Part shown: positions 24,949 to 33,194 of the stretch, piece by piece
Layout of the letters: every line of letters starts with the position of its first letter
How positions within the stretch are numbered: the first letter of the stretch is position 1
Source: Chloroflexota bacterium
Lineage (GTDB): Bacteria > Chloroflexota > UBA11872
Direction: 5' to 3'
Length of the DNA: 64,000 nucleotides
Assembly: GCA_022825895.1 (NCBI GenBank)
Contig: JAJDVX010000030.1
Span: forward strand, 46,751 to 110,750
Translations under genes and position numbers: made by a program
The notes under the pieces: generated by a model
What the model was told of the DNA's origin: nothing
Databases searched by the model: none
What the model saw: only the letters and a program-made list of their open reading frames with translations

Positions 24949-25809
24949 CTAGGGCTTATACGCGATGGCCTCGCCGAAGGCGATGGCGCCGACGGCGCCG
25001 GGGTTAGCCTTCCACTCGTCAATGCGAGCCCGCCAGTCGTCAAGCTGCTGCTGTGACGCCAGCCCGAATTGCACGATGGCCGCCGTGACCTTGGGCGAGA
25101 AGAACCAGTCGTTGATGAAGCCGTGGAAGAAAGCCACGTCTTCGGTAGCGCCGAAGTAGTCGAAGGAGCCGGAGGCCTGGATGTTCGAAAACCCGGCATC
25201 CATCAGATGAGTCTTGAGCTCCCGCCCCATTTCGGGATGGCCGCCGTTCCCGGCCAGAAGCCTGGCGAAGGTGGTCCAGGCGTGGACGGACTCTTCTTCG
25301 CCGGGATGCAGGAATGAGGACGAGATCGACGATTCACGACTGGCAACGATGCCGCCGGGCTTCAGAACGCGCTTGATTTCGGCCAGGGCCGCCTGGGTGT
25401 CCGGCACATGCATGAGTACGGCATGGCAGTGGGCAGCATCGAAGGAGTCGTCGTCGAACGGCAGGTCGGTGATATCGCCGACGTGAAAGGTGGCGTTGGT
25501 GTGGCCGCCGGCCTGGGCGGCGGCGCGGGCCAAGTCGATCTGTGAGGCCTCCATGTCGATGCCGTGTAGTTCGCCAGGGTCGATCGCCTGCGCCAGCCCG
25601 ACCGAAATGGTTCCCGGACCACAGCCGAAGTCCAGGACGCGCAGGCCCGGTTTGAGATGGGGAAGCAAGTGCGCGGCGGCGGTATGCACGCTGCGACGAT
25701 CGAGCAACTGCTGAAAGTCGTCGCTGTAACCCATGGTGTAGGTGGATTCCTGTGACGCCTGGTCCGACATTGCCGCCCGCTCTCTGATGGCCAACTGCTT
25801 GTCTGACAT
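24949..25809 (-). CDS. Class I SAM-dependent methyltransferase
   Basis: A 286-residue UbiE/Methyltransf_11-type enzyme. The S-adenosylmethionine motif is V-L-D-F-G-C-G-P-G-T near residues 60-69, with G-I-D-M-E at the end of the second strand, D-I-T-D-L-P-F-D-D-D-S-F-D and V-L-K-P-G-G-I-V in their usual places. The C-terminal 90 residues (a helical D-x-W-F-F-S-P-K region) match a subgroup annotated only as methyltransferase. Two ATG starts are possible, 25809 and 25770; the second sits after a purine-rich run, but neither is decisive. Substrate unknown. Confidence 0.86.
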   Translation of the reverse strand: MSDKQLAIRERAAMSDQASQESTYTMGYSDDFQQLLDRRSVHTAAAHLLPHLKPGLRVLDFGCGPGTISVGLAQAIDPGELHGIDMEASQIDLARAAAQAGGHTNATFHVGDITDLPFDDDSFDAAHCHAVLMHVPDTQAALAEIKRVLKPGGIVASRESSISSSFLHPGEEESVHAWTTFARLLAGNGGHPEMGRELKTHLMDAGFSNIQASGSFDYFGATEDVAFFHGFINDWFFSPKVTAAIVQFGLASQQQLDDWRARIDEWKANPGAVGAIAFGEAIAYKP

Positions 25810-25884
25810 CGTAGGCGAGCAGATTGAGACCCGGAAATCTTCGTCTGTCGCGGGCGGACTCCCGGCCCGCCGACGTGGAGGCGC

Positions 25885-26913
25885 CTACCGGAAACGGGGG
25901 ACGTTGACGAATTCGTGTCGTTGGGCCGACTCGTAGGCGGCCTCAGTGCAGGCGACGCCGGCCCAGCCGTCACGGCCGTCGGCGCAGGGCGGGCGACCAG
26001 TGGCAATGGCGTCGGCAAAATCGCGCAGCAGGCCGACGTTCATGCTAGAGGCGAACGAGACTTCCCGGTATGGAGTCTCGGGAGCGGTCTCGGTGACGCG
26101 GATGACGGCGTCGGTGATGTCGAACTGAACCACTCCGCCATCGCAGACGATTCGGCCGGTGACGTCTCCCCACCGGCGCCAGTTGGGCGGACGATTCCAG
26201 CTTGGGTCACAGCTTCCGATGACGCCGGAGTCGAAGACCTCGATCAGGGCGCCGGTGTCCTCCACCGGGATGTCGCGAGCCAGCGCCTCAGTCTCGCAAT
26301 AGACTTGCGCAACCTCGGATTCGCTGAACCAGCGCATCAAATCCGTGGCGTGGACGATGTGGTCGCGTATGGCTCCGCCACCGGAGCGCACCGGGTCGAT
26401 AAACCAGCCGCTGGGCCGTGCGCCCAGCACGTTGGTGAGCGACATGGCTCGGATGGCGCCCAACTCGCCGCTGTCAAGGCGGCGTTTGGCTTCCCAGACG
26501 GGAGGGGAGTGCCGAACGGGGTAGGCGGTGGCCAGCGTCACGCCACGCTCGGCGCAGCCATGCACCATGGCCGTGGCGTCCGCCAGCGTAATCGCCAACG
26601 GTTTCTCGCACAGCACGTGCATACCCGCCTCGGCGGCGGCCAGGGTGAGGTCGTGGTGCGCCGCGTTGGCGGCACAGATGCTGACGCAGTCAATGTCGTC
26701 GGCCCGAAAGACGTCGGCGTGGCTTGCGTGGATCCGCACGGAGTCGCCGGTGCTTTCCCCGGCCAAGATTCGCTCGGCCTGCGCGCGAAGTTCAGGGTCG
26801 GGCTCCGAGACTGCAACCAACTCGATCTCGGGCAGGTCAAGCATGGCTCGCAGATAGGAGTACTGGTGGCCGTGCTCAAAGCTCACGGCGGCTATGCGGA
26901 TGGGCGCGCTCAT
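25885..26913 (-). CDS. Gfo/Idh/MocA family oxidoreductase
   Basis: A 342-residue NAD(P)-dependent dehydrogenase of the sugar/inositol type. It starts I-R-I-A-A-V-S-F-E-H-G, a looser nucleotide-binding turn than the usual G-x-G-x-x-G, with the hallmark C-E-K-P-L near residues 99-103, A-Y-P-V-R-H as the next conserved segment and G-G-A-I-R-D-H-I-V-H-A-T-D as the catalytic His region near 190. The start ATG 26913 overlaps the preceding gene's stop (ATGA). It is the third gene of a tight operon with the Nudix hydrolase (27707) and a related degenerate protein (26910). Confidence 0.85.
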   Translation of the reverse strand: MSAPIRIAAVSFEHGHQYSYLRAMLDLPEIELVAVSEPDPELRAQAERILAGESTGDSVRIHASHADVFRADDIDCVSICAANAAHHDLTLAAAEAGMHVLCEKPLAITLADATAMVHGCAERGVTLATAYPVRHSPPVWEAKRRLDSGELGAIRAMSLTNVLGARPSGWFIDPVRSGGGAIRDHIVHATDLMRWFSESEVAQVYCETEALARDIPVEDTGALIEVFDSGVIGSCDPSWNRPPNWRRWGDVTGRIVCDGGVVQFDITDAVIRVTETAPETPYREVSFASSMNVGLLRDFADAIATGRPPCADGRDGWAGVACTEAAYESAQRHEFVNVPRFR

Positions 26914-27710
26914 AGGTTCACCGCGGTCTTGAGATCACACGCGTGAAGGAGCGCGCGGTAGGCGTCGTGGGCATCGGCCAGAACGGCTCGTAGTTCGGCC
27001 GGCGGTCCGGGCTGATCGGTGCGACAAAGGTCGGCGACGAACCGAGCGTAGGGATGAACATCCGTCGCGGGCAGCGGGGTGGCGACTCCGCGACTTGTAA
27101 CCCTATTGATGTCAAGCCGCGAGTCGTACTCGCGGATTCCGCCTCGGCCGAGGGCTTCGTAGAAGCGGAGCTCGGCGCCCGGTGGCGCTCCGGCGACGGC
27201 TTCGACGTAGGCGATTGAATCGTCACGAAAGCGTCCCACGCCGTAGATCGCCTCGAAGCCCGCGCTGCGCGGTTGGCGGCGAGCGGCGATTCGCTTGAGG
27301 CTGCCACCCAGTGCGGTGAGGGCCAGGACCGTTTGCCAGACCGCGGGACGAATGCCCGGCGACTCCATGACCGCAATGGCCTTGGTCATGGTGCGTCGAC
27401 CAAGCGATTCGAGGTCAGCTGCCATGGCCGCTACCGGACCGCTGAGAAGGTCTGGCCAGGCAGTCAGCGTGGGCGCATCTCGACCGGCCGGAATTGGAGC
27501 GCCAGAAACGATGAGCGCATTGGAGTCGAGCAGGCGGTCGCGCAGATTCGTGGGGAGATCGCCAGGATCTTCCAGGTCCACTACCGCGTCGGCAGTGAGG
27601 CAAGCGTCGGCTCGCAACCAGTGCACCTGGCCGGACCCGAAGACATCCGCGTAGGCGGCCCGGCGTGCCGAGCCGGTCGGGCCCGGGCCAATGAGCGCGT
27701 GCCTGATCAT
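26910..27710 (-). CDS. Hypothetical protein, possibly a degenerate Gfo/Idh-like subunit
   Basis: A 266-residue protein that I do not assign to a family with certainty. The N-terminus (H-A-L-I-G-P-G-P-T-G near residue 4-13, then D-A-V-V-D-L-E-D) resembles a nucleotide-binding fold with a damaged glycine motif, and no E-K-P hallmark is present. Both ends overlap neighbours by four bases: its ATG 27710 with the Nudix stop, its stop with the next ATG (26913). Such coupling suggests it works with the Gfo/Idh enzyme encoded directly downstream, perhaps as a heteromeric partner. Confidence 0.6.
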   Translation of the reverse strand: MIRHALIGPGPTGSARRAAYADVFGSGQVHWLRADACLTADAVVDLEDPGDLPTNLRDRLLDSNALIVSGAPIPAGRDAPTLTAWPDLLSGPVAAMAADLESLGRRTMTKAIAVMESPGIRPAVWQTVLALTALGGSLKRIAARRQPRSAGFEAIYGVGRFRDDSIAYVEAVAGAPPGAELRFYEALGRGGIREYDSRLDINRVTSRGVATPLPATDVHPYARFVADLCRTDQPGPPAELRAVLADAHDAYRALLHACDLKTAVNL

Positions 27711-28252
27711 TCGGGAAGCAGGCCGCGATGCCAGGCGATGAGCACTGTGTTGATCATGCCCGCATGGTCGTACTGATCGTCCAGGATTTGCTGTCGAAGC
27801 TCGTGGATCGGAATGCGGACAACCTCCAGAATCTCGGATTCGTCCAATGCCGCCTGACCCTGAGACAGGTTGCGGCCAATGAACATGTGCATGCGAAAGC
27901 CGCTCAAGGCTGGAACGGGAAGAAAGGAGCCCAAGTCCTGAAGATCGCCAATGCAGAGGCCGGTTTCTTCCTCGAACTCGCGGTGGGCGCAGGCGGCGGG
28001 CGTTTCGTCGCGGTCGACGTGGCCGGCGGGCAACTCAAGCATGACCTGGCCGGTGGGGTGCCGGTACTGGCGCACGCAGACGGCGAGGTTGTCGTTATCC
28101 AGACCGAGCACCGTGACCGCACCGCCTGAGAGCTTGAGGTAGGTGTAGTCCATCTCGCGGCCGTCTTCGCGGGCCCGCAGGCGGTCGATGACAACGGGGA
28201 AGCGGCCGCGCCAAGCCAGCTTCGACGCGATGACGTCCCATTTGAGGTCCAC
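27707..28252 (-). CDS. Nudix hydrolase (ADP-ribose pyrophosphatase-like)
   Basis: A 181-residue Nudix enzyme that would hydrolyse a nucleoside diphosphate linked to another group. The Nudix box is complete: G-H-V-D-R-D-E then R-E-F-E-E-E-T-G-L near residues 77-99, preceded by L-P-A. The N-terminal beta-part and the overall length match the ADP-sugar pyrophosphatase subgroup. GTG 28252 has an AGGAGA site about six bases upstream. It is the first gene of the overlapping three-gene operon that continues with 26910 and 25885. Confidence 0.92.
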   Translation of the reverse strand: MDLKWDVIASKLAWRGRFPVVIDRLRAREDGREMDYTYLKLSGGAVTVLGLDNDNLAVCVRQYRHPTGQVMLELPAGHVDRDETPAACAHREFEEETGLCIGDLQDLGSFLPVPALSGFRMHMFIGRNLSQGQAALDESEILEVVRIPIHELRQQILDDQYDHAGMINTVLIAWHRGLLPE

Positions 28253-28297
28253 GGAATCTCCTGGATTTCCTGAGCGGCGCTGTTGGGCTCGCCGAGG

Positions 28298-29056
28298 TTA
28301 CGGCAAGGCCCAGCGCGTTGGCGCAACGTGCGGTCGAATCAAGTCGGGGAGTTCGGCAATTGAGGCGATCACGGGTACGGGCGAGTCGGCGGGCCGGGCC
28401 GGGTTGACCCAGACGGCGTCGATGCCGGCGTTCAGCGCGCCGTTGACATCCGCGTCCAGTCCGTCTCCGACGTGGAGGACGCGCCGGCGGTCGGCTTGCG
28501 CGATAGCCAGGCCGCGTTCGAAGAAGAGGCGATCCGGTTTCTCGGCCCCGATGTCGGCGCTGACGATCTGGGCGGCAAAGAAGCGTTCCAGGTCGAGCAG
28601 GGCCAGCAGGCGGCCGAGCCAGCCTTCCCAGTTGGAGGCGACGACCAGGCGCAAGCCCATGCGGTTGAGCGCTCGCAGGGCATCGACGGCGCCGGGCATG
28701 GGTTGGTAGGCCTCGAACGAGCTGAAGCGCTGGTAGAGGGCGTGGCTGAAATCGCGAGGTTCGGAGAGTCCGAGCGCCGCACCCAGGCGAGCGTAGTGGG
28801 TGTGCCAGTAGCGGGAGGAAGCCGAGGTGGTGATGGAGTGGCCGCGAGCGCGGCTGGCGTTGACGTCCCGGCGCCAGATTTCCGCGGCCCGCTGCTCGAA
28901 GTCGTCGGGTGGGTGCTTGATGCCAAAGTCTGCGGCGATGGCAAGGACGGTTTCGAGGAAGGGCGGGTGGATGTGGACGACGGTTTCGCCAATGTCGACA
29001 AAGACGGTCTGGTAGGGACCACGGAGAAGACGGGGAGTACGTGGCGCTTGGTTCAC
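28298..29056 (-). CDS. HAD superfamily hydrolase, subfamily IA
   Basis: A 252-residue haloacid-dehalogenase-type phosphatase. Motif I appears as F-V-D-I-G-E-T near residues 19-25; the second Asp of the usual D-x-D is Gly, seen in some phosphatase-like and non-phosphatase members. Motif II is V-V-A-S-N-W-E-G near 134, motif III has K-P near 177 (G-A-E-K-P-D), and motif IV is H-V-G-D-G-L-D-A-D-V near 205. An insertion of about 90 residues after motif I forms the cap domain. GTG 29056 is the likely start. Substrate unknown. Confidence 0.85.
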   Translation of the reverse strand: MNQAPRTPRLLRGPYQTVFVDIGETVVHIHPPFLETVLAIAADFGIKHPPDDFEQRAAEIWRRDVNASRARGHSITTSASSRYWHTHYARLGAALGLSEPRDFSHALYQRFSSFEAYQPMPGAVDALRALNRMGLRLVVASNWEGWLGRLLALLDLERFFAAQIVSADIGAEKPDRLFFERGLAIAQADRRRVLHVGDGLDADVNGALNAGIDAVWVNPARPADSPVPVIASIAELPDLIRPHVAPTRWALP

Positions 29057-29262
29057 AGGCGATTATCGGAGTTTCGGTTCGGTCACGGCGAGCGGCCTAT
29101 GTGTGAGTGACGAGGCTTGGCGCGATTCTCTTAGTGGGTGGACCGTGTGAGCGACGTGGGGCGGGCGCGGGTTCGATGGCCGAGGTCGCTGGTGGGATCG
29201 CAGCGCCGTGCATTGGTCGTCCGTGGGCACGGCGGTGGACCGATTGGCCGGCGCGTTGCGGT

Positions 29263-31383
29263 TTAGATGGTTGGGGATGGTCTGCCAGTTACGAGAATGT
29301 CGCTAATATGAATTCCGGGAGTGACTTCATAGTAATCCGGGTCAATGCAACCGATGCCTATGGAAATGTCGTGCTGGTAGGGATACCCAGTATCCTGATG
29401 CACGGTGTTTCCATTGATGAAAAGTGCAACCGCGCCGCCGTTGTAGACAAACTTAACGTCGAACTCTGCTCCCCTCTTGAGATCGCCATGAATCTCGTCT
29501 CTGAAGATATTGGGGTTATACAGATGATCTCTTTGCCATCGCAATGTTGAATACGACCTATAGTCATAGTATTCCCCGAGGATGATCAGGTCGTTTCTGA
29601 AGACCGAGTTGTGAAAGGCGTCTCCGAATTCGATAAGGGCTGCCGAGTATGTGCTGTCGTTCAACCGCACTTTCGCCGAAAGCTCGATTTCCCGGCCCTG
29701 GACTCGAAAGGCGAGCGGCCAGTCCCAGACGCCACGCTCGGTCGCTCCCGAGGGACACGCCAGGGAATCAACCTGGGCCAGGACGGTTCGTTCGTAGCTC
29801 TGCTGCGGCGGACGGGTGGGCGATTGACCGCGGTCGAGGTCGGCGATCCAGGCCGAGATTCGGGGCTGAATCTCCATTGCGGGAACGAAGGCCTCCGCAC
29901 TTGGGCGCTCGGGCGTGCCGCCGGCGATAAGGCCCGCCACCTGGCCGGACCTGAGGGCAGCGGGACCGCCGCTGTTGCCTACATCGATTGGCGGCCGGAA
30001 GTCGGACCGCTGGTGCGAGGCGACGTGGGTGTACGACCGAAGCTCCGCGGTGGGCCAGGGCTGGCAGGCGGTGGCGCGTCCGTTGAGGATAGAGGTGCTG
30101 CGGTAGCCGTGGGTCACGAGGTCGTCCCCGACGGCCGCGCTGCCGGCGTCGTCCCAAACCACGGGAATATGGCCATCGCCATCGATCTTGATCAGGGCCA
30201 GATCGAACGCGACGTCGCCGGCGACGAGGTGCGCCGGCGCTGAGTACCCGCGGGGGCTCTCGACGGTGATGGTTTGCGCGTCTGACGCCAGGGTCCAGGT
30301 GGTGAGCGCGTAGCCGTCGTCGGTGACGAAGAAGCCGGAGCCGCAGGCCCGGTCGGTCTGCACGCGGAGCAGGGACAGTTCAAGAAACTCCGCCACGGCC
30401 TCCACCGTGGATCCCGCGGGGCCGCGGCGAGCCAGGCCGAGATTGAGTTGGTCGCCGACGGCCAGGGGCGCTTCGGGGCCGAAGGCCAGGTACAGCTGCC
30501 AGGTACGGCGGGGATAGCGGTGGTCGCGGAGGGTGTCGCCGAGGAGGCTGAGCTTGACGGGAGATTCAGGGGACTCAGGGTGGTATTCGAGGACGGCGGA
30601 TTGAAAATACTGGCGGATGCGTTCGTCCGGTTGCCGGCCGGGGGTGTGGAGGACGGCGTCGGGATGGGTGTCGCTCCGTGCGTCGGTCTTTGGGAAGCCG
30701 AACGAGGCGACCCCGCCGAGGCGGTGGAAGAAGTCGGCGAAGCCGATCGGGACGCCCTCAACCGAGGTGTTCGAGACCTTGTGCCCCCAGGGGCCAAACT
30801 CTTCTCCCGGGTTGGGGTTGGTGAGGTGGAGCTCGACGCCCAGGTCGGTGGAGCCGCCGAGGCCACCGCCCAGGTAGTCCCAGGCGAGGCGGCGCTGGAA
30901 GCTATGGGCGCCACCCCCGGGGGGTGGCTGCCAGTCGACGACGCCGCGCTGGTAGTACTGCGTGAGAGTGCCGGGGGATTCCTCGAAGACGGCGGAGGTG
31001 GGGTAGCCCCAGCGTTCGATGCCGCCGGTGTGGGTGAAGTTCTCGAGGAAGTTGGCCTCGTAGGGCTGTCCGTCGGCGAATTCGCCGGCGACGTCGACGA
31101 TGTTGTGTTCCAGGGGCTCGAAGAAGCGGGTGGCGGTGATCTCGGCGGAGAAGAAGCCGGAGTTGGCGGCGCGGGTACCGGAGGGCGTGAATAGGGCGAA
31201 CGTCGCAATGACGAGCAGGGGCGCGATGAGACAGGTTCGTGCGGAGGGAGCGGGAAAGGAGAAGCGGTCGGACGGAATCGTCACTGCGGCCTTGTCCTGC
31301 CAGAGTCGTGGTTCAACGTACCAGTATGGAGACTCGAACCAGTGGCCGGCGGGTGGCTGACGCTGAGCGTGTAGCCGAGGCAA
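29263..31383 (-). CDS. Secreted trypsin-like protein lacking the catalytic histidine, with Chloroflexota-type N-terminal repeats
   Basis: A 706-residue exported protein. An in-frame GTG at 31284 may be the real start, since it places the hydrophobic signal segment (L-I-A-P-L-L-V-I-A-T-F-A, then S-G-T-R-A) near the beginning. The next 230 residues contain two or three repeats with G-Y-P-T-S-A...Q-Y-Y-Q-R and G-F-P-K-T-D...Q-Y-F-Q-S, typical of Chloroflexota surface proteins. The S1/trypsin-like domain follows: D-L-A-L-I-K-I-D carries the Asp and G-N-S-G-G-P the Ser, but where T-x-x-H is expected the protein has T-T-W-T (30292-30300), so the His is gone. The last 180 residues are a lectin/laminin-G-like beta domain. 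It is most likely a binding protein rather than an active protease. Confidence 0.8.
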   Translation of the reverse strand: MPRLHAQRQPPAGHWFESPYWYVEPRLWQDKAAVTIPSDRFSFPAPSARTCLIAPLLVIATFALFTPSGTRAANSGFFSAEITATRFFEPLEHNIVDVAGEFADGQPYEANFLENFTHTGGIERWGYPTSAVFEESPGTLTQYYQRGVVDWQPPPGGGAHSFQRRLAWDYLGGGLGGSTDLGVELHLTNPNPGEEFGPWGHKVSNTSVEGVPIGFADFFHRLGGVASFGFPKTDARSDTHPDAVLHTPGRQPDERIRQYFQSAVLEYHPESPESPVKLSLLGDTLRDHRYPRRTWQLYLAFGPEAPLAVGDQLNLGLARRGPAGSTVEAVAEFLELSLLRVQTDRACGSGFFVTDDGYALTTWTLASDAQTITVESPRGYSAPAHLVAGDVAFDLALIKIDGDGHIPVVWDDAGSAAVGDDLVTHGYRSTSILNGRATACQPWPTAELRSYTHVASHQRSDFRPPIDVGNSGGPAALRSGQVAGLIAGGTPERPSAEAFVPAMEIQPRISAWIADLDRGQSPTRPPQQSYERTVLAQVDSLACPSGATERGVWDWPLAFRVQGREIELSAKVRLNDSTYSAALIEFGDAFHNSVFRNDLIILGEYYDYRSYSTLRWQRDHLYNPNIFRDEIHGDLKRGAEFDVKFVYNGGAVALFINGNTVHQDTGYPYQHDISIGIGCIDPDYYEVTPGIHISDILVTGRPSPTI

Positions 31384-31444
31384 TGGTGACTATGGTCATG
31401 ACTATGGGATGATGAAGGTCCACAGGGCGGGCAGGAGCGTGGGC

Positions 31445-31726
31445 ATGGGCTTGGATGCAGGCGGTGGATCGGGGGTAAGGACGATGAAGGCTTCGGAGTT
31501 CAAGGCGAAGTGCTTGAAGTTGATGGATGAGGTGGCGGAGACGGGGGAGGAGATTGTGATTACGAAGCGGGGGCAGCCGGTCTCGAAGCTGGTGCCCTGC
31601 CGCGCGACCTGGAAGCAGTGGTTTGGGCGGGACCGAGACATCATCCGGTTGCACGGGGATATCGATGCACCAGACGACACGGAATGGGACGCAGAGACGG
31701 GCAAGAACTGGGTTGAGCCGCTTTGA
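31445..31726 (+). CDS. Phd/YefM-type antitoxin, copy 1 (complete pair)
   Basis: A 93-residue antitoxin that would bind and neutralise the PIN-domain toxin encoded directly after it and repress their common promoter. ATG 31445 has an AGGAG site seven bases upstream. The Phd fold core is M-K-A-S-E-F-K-A-K-C, then D-E-V-A-E-T-G-E-E-I-V-I-T-K-R-G-Q-P-V, the latter being the family signature; the C-terminal half (D-A-E-T-G-K-N-W-V-E) contacts the toxin. Its TGA overlaps the TTG start of the toxin gene by four bases. Two further copies follow at 32260 and 32674 with about 70-80% similar cores. Confidence 0.9.
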   Translation: MGLDAGGGSGVRTMKASEFKAKCLKLMDEVAETGEEIVITKRGQPVSKLVPCRATWKQWFGRDRDIIRLHGDIDAPDDTEWDAETGKNWVEPL

Positions 31727-32121
31727 TTCTGCTGGACACCCAGGTGTTGCTCTGGATACGCCGTGGTGACTCCCAACTCGGTGAGCGAAGCCGGCGGCGG
31801 ATCGAGTTTGCCTTGCGCGACGGTGAAGCGGCCGTGTCCGCCTTTACGTTCTGGGAAGTCGCCATGCTGCACGAGAAGGGCCGGATGGACTTACTAAGCG
31901 ACGTTGGATCCTGGCGCCAGGATCTCTTGGGCGACGGACTGTTCGAGATCACGGTGAGTGGCGCTATCGGGATTCGCGCGAATCAGCTTGTCGACTTTCA
32001 CGGCGACCCAGCGGACCGAATCATCGTGGCGACGGCACTGCAGGGGCACCGGCTGATTACGTCAGATCAGGGAATCCTGGACTGGTCCGGGGCTCTGGAT
32101 CGAATGGATGCGCGGACGTGA
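31723..32121 (+). CDS. vapC: VapC-type PIN-domain toxin ribonuclease
   Basis: A 132-residue PIN-domain protein, a Mg-dependent RNase that blocks translation when unopposed. The acidic residues are in place: Asp in L-L-D-T-Q near residue 5, Glu in F-W-E-V near 45, Asp in P-A-D-R near 90 and Asp in T-S-D-Q-G near 108. The start is TTG 31723 within the antitoxin stop (TTGA), a common coupling in vapBC operons that keeps the toxin below the antitoxin. This is the only intact toxin gene of the three-copy locus. Confidence 0.92.
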   Translation: MILLDTQVLLWIRRGDSQLGERSRRRIEFALRDGEAAVSAFTFWEVAMLHEKGRMDLLSDVGSWRQDLLGDGLFEITVSGAIGIRANQLVDFHGDPADRIIVATALQGHRLITSDQGILDWSGALDRMDART

Positions 32122-32259
32122 CGGCGGGGGTGCCGCCAGCGTTTGCGGAGTGTGCAGAGCTATGGACGGGTTTGGGTTTGGGCGGTAGTGGATGTGGGGC
32201 CATGACGTTGACTGCGGAGGTGCAATGCGTGTGGTCAGCGGGCTCCCGGGGAGTTTGAC

Positions 32260-32541
32260 GTGTCGACGGAGGTGAATAGCGAGATTGGTGAATGGACGAT
32301 GTCGGCGACTGAGTTCAGGGCGAGGTGTTTGGGGTTGATTGATGAGGTGGCGGAGACGGGAAGGGAGATCGTGATTACGAAGCGCGGGAAGCCAGTGGCT
32401 CGGCTGGTGCCCTATCGGCGGAAACCGAAAAGCCTGTTTGGCATAGGACGGGGGCGAATTGAGATTCTGGGCGACATCGTGTCGCCGATGCCGGCGGAGT
32501 GGTACACGGACCCGGACGACAGCGATCCGCTGCTTCCGTGA
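32260..32541 (+). CDS. Phd/YefM-type antitoxin, copy 2 (toxin lost)
   Basis: A 93-residue antitoxin from GTG 32260, preceded by GGGGAG. It shares T-E-F-R-A-R-C-L-G-L-I-D-E-V-A-E-T-G and I-V-I-T-K-R-G-K-P-V-A-R-L with copies 1 and 3. Its C-terminal toxin-contact part is shortened and diverged (M-P-A-E-W-Y-T-D-P-D). The stop TGA overlaps a GTG that begins a vapC-like reading frame in the same arrangement as copy 1, but that toxin frame is broken within about 15 codons, so this gene is now orphaned. Confidence 0.85.
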   Translation: MSTEVNSEIGEWTMSATEFRARCLGLIDEVAETGREIVITKRGKPVARLVPYRRKPKSLFGIGRGRIEILGDIVSPMPAEWYTDPDDSDPLLP

Positions 32542-32684
32542 TTCTGATCAACAGGCACATTCTGGTGTTGCTGCGGTTCGGGTGGGCTTTGGCTTTGGGC
32601 AGTCGTGGATGGGGCTTGACGGTGGGCGCGGCGATGCGTTGCGCGTGGTCGGCAGGCCCGGGACGGTCTGGACGTGTCGACTGA
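32538..32684 (+). pseudogene. vapC toxin remnant (5' end only)
   Basis: GTG 32538 overlaps the copy-2 antitoxin stop. The first codons read V-I-L-I-N-R-H-I-L-V-L-L, clearly the counterpart of M-I-L-L-D-T-Q-V-L-L in the intact toxin, but the catalytic Asp-Thr is now Asn-Arg. After about 15 codons the frame runs straight into the duplicated sequence upstream of antitoxin 3 and ends at 32684 with no further PIN-domain features. The rest of the toxin has been deleted. Confidence 0.75.
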
Positions 32685-33063
32685 TGGGCAGCAGGTAGCG
32701 GGCGAGTGGACGATGACGGCGACGGAGTTCAGGGCGAAGTGTTTGGGGTTGATTGACGAGGTGGCGGAGACGGGAAGGGAGATTGTGATTACGAAGCGGG
32801 GGAAACCGGTGGCGCGGTTGATGCGATATCGGCGCAGGCAGGGCGCGCCGTTTGGGATGTGTCGGGACGAGATTCGGATTCATGGTGATATTGGGGCGCC
32901 GATTGACGTGGAGTGGGATGCGGAGACTGGGAAGAACTGGGTTGAGCTACTTGTGCTTAGCCAGGTCCACCGGTCTGACTCGGCTGCCAGCCAGCGACCG
33001 GATCGCAGTCGTGACGGCATCGTCGGGGCATCAGATAGTGACGGCGGCTTAGGGGATTCTTGA
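32674..33063 (+). CDS. Phd/YefM-type antitoxin, copy 3 (C-terminus read through)
   Basis: A 129-codon frame from GTG 32674. The first about 90 residues match copies 1 and 2 (T-E-F-R-A-K-C-L-G-L-I-D-E-V-A-E-T-G, I-V-I-T-K-R-G-K-P-V) and include the toxin-contact end D-A-E-T-G-K-N-W-V-E-L. Unlike copy 1, no stop follows at that point; the frame reads on for about 37 residues through what used to be toxin-coding DNA, because of the deletion that removed the toxin. The protein may still fold and repress, and could in principle neutralise the intact toxin upstream. Confidence 0.75.
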   Translation: MSTDGQQVAGEWTMTATEFRAKCLGLIDEVAETGREIVITKRGKPVARLMRYRRRQGAPFGMCRDEIRIHGDIGAPIDVEWDAETGKNWVELLVLSQVHRSDSAASQRPDRSRDGIVGASDSDGGLGDS

Positions 33064-33103
33064 GTGGTTGGGGGTGTTGGAGCGGTCAGTCGAGCCGGCG
33101 TGA
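32972..33103 (+). pseudogene. vapC toxin remnant (3' end only)
   Basis: In the frame containing 32990 the sequence reads A-S-D-R-I-A-V-V-T-A-S-S-G-H-Q-I-V-T, the counterpart of P-A-D-R-I-I-V-A-T-A-L-Q-G-H-R-L-I-T in the intact toxin. Where the intact toxin has the catalytic S-D-Q-G-I-L-D-W, the remnant has A-A-stop-G-I-L-E-W and runs on to a second stop at 33101-33103, near where the toxin gene would have ended. The first two thirds of the toxin gene are missing. Confidence 0.75.
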
Positions 33104-33194
33104 TTAGGTATTGAGACGTTTGCCATGCACTTAGCAGGCTCGTGTTTCGCAGATTGAAGTACTAGACTGTGCATAGAGTCAAGAGAAAATGAGA

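Larger units (their letters stand above)
32168..32700 (+). repeat. Duplicated upstream/antitoxin segment in the vapBC locus
   Basis: The stretch 32168-32266 (ending GACGTGTCGAC at the start of antitoxin 2) recurs as 32584-32684 (ending with the same 11 bases at the start of antitoxin 3). Both contain GGTTTGGG/GGCTTTGGG, GTGGATG, a GCGTGTGGTC/GCGCGTGGTC element and the antitoxin start. The antitoxin genes that follow are also close copies. This marks a tandem duplication of promoter plus antitoxin, with the intervening toxin removed. Confidence 0.75.

Noticed and set aside
31409..31444. Earlier start (31409) for antitoxin 1
   Set aside because: The ATG at 31445 has the better-placed AGGAG and gives the same length as the other two antitoxin copies.
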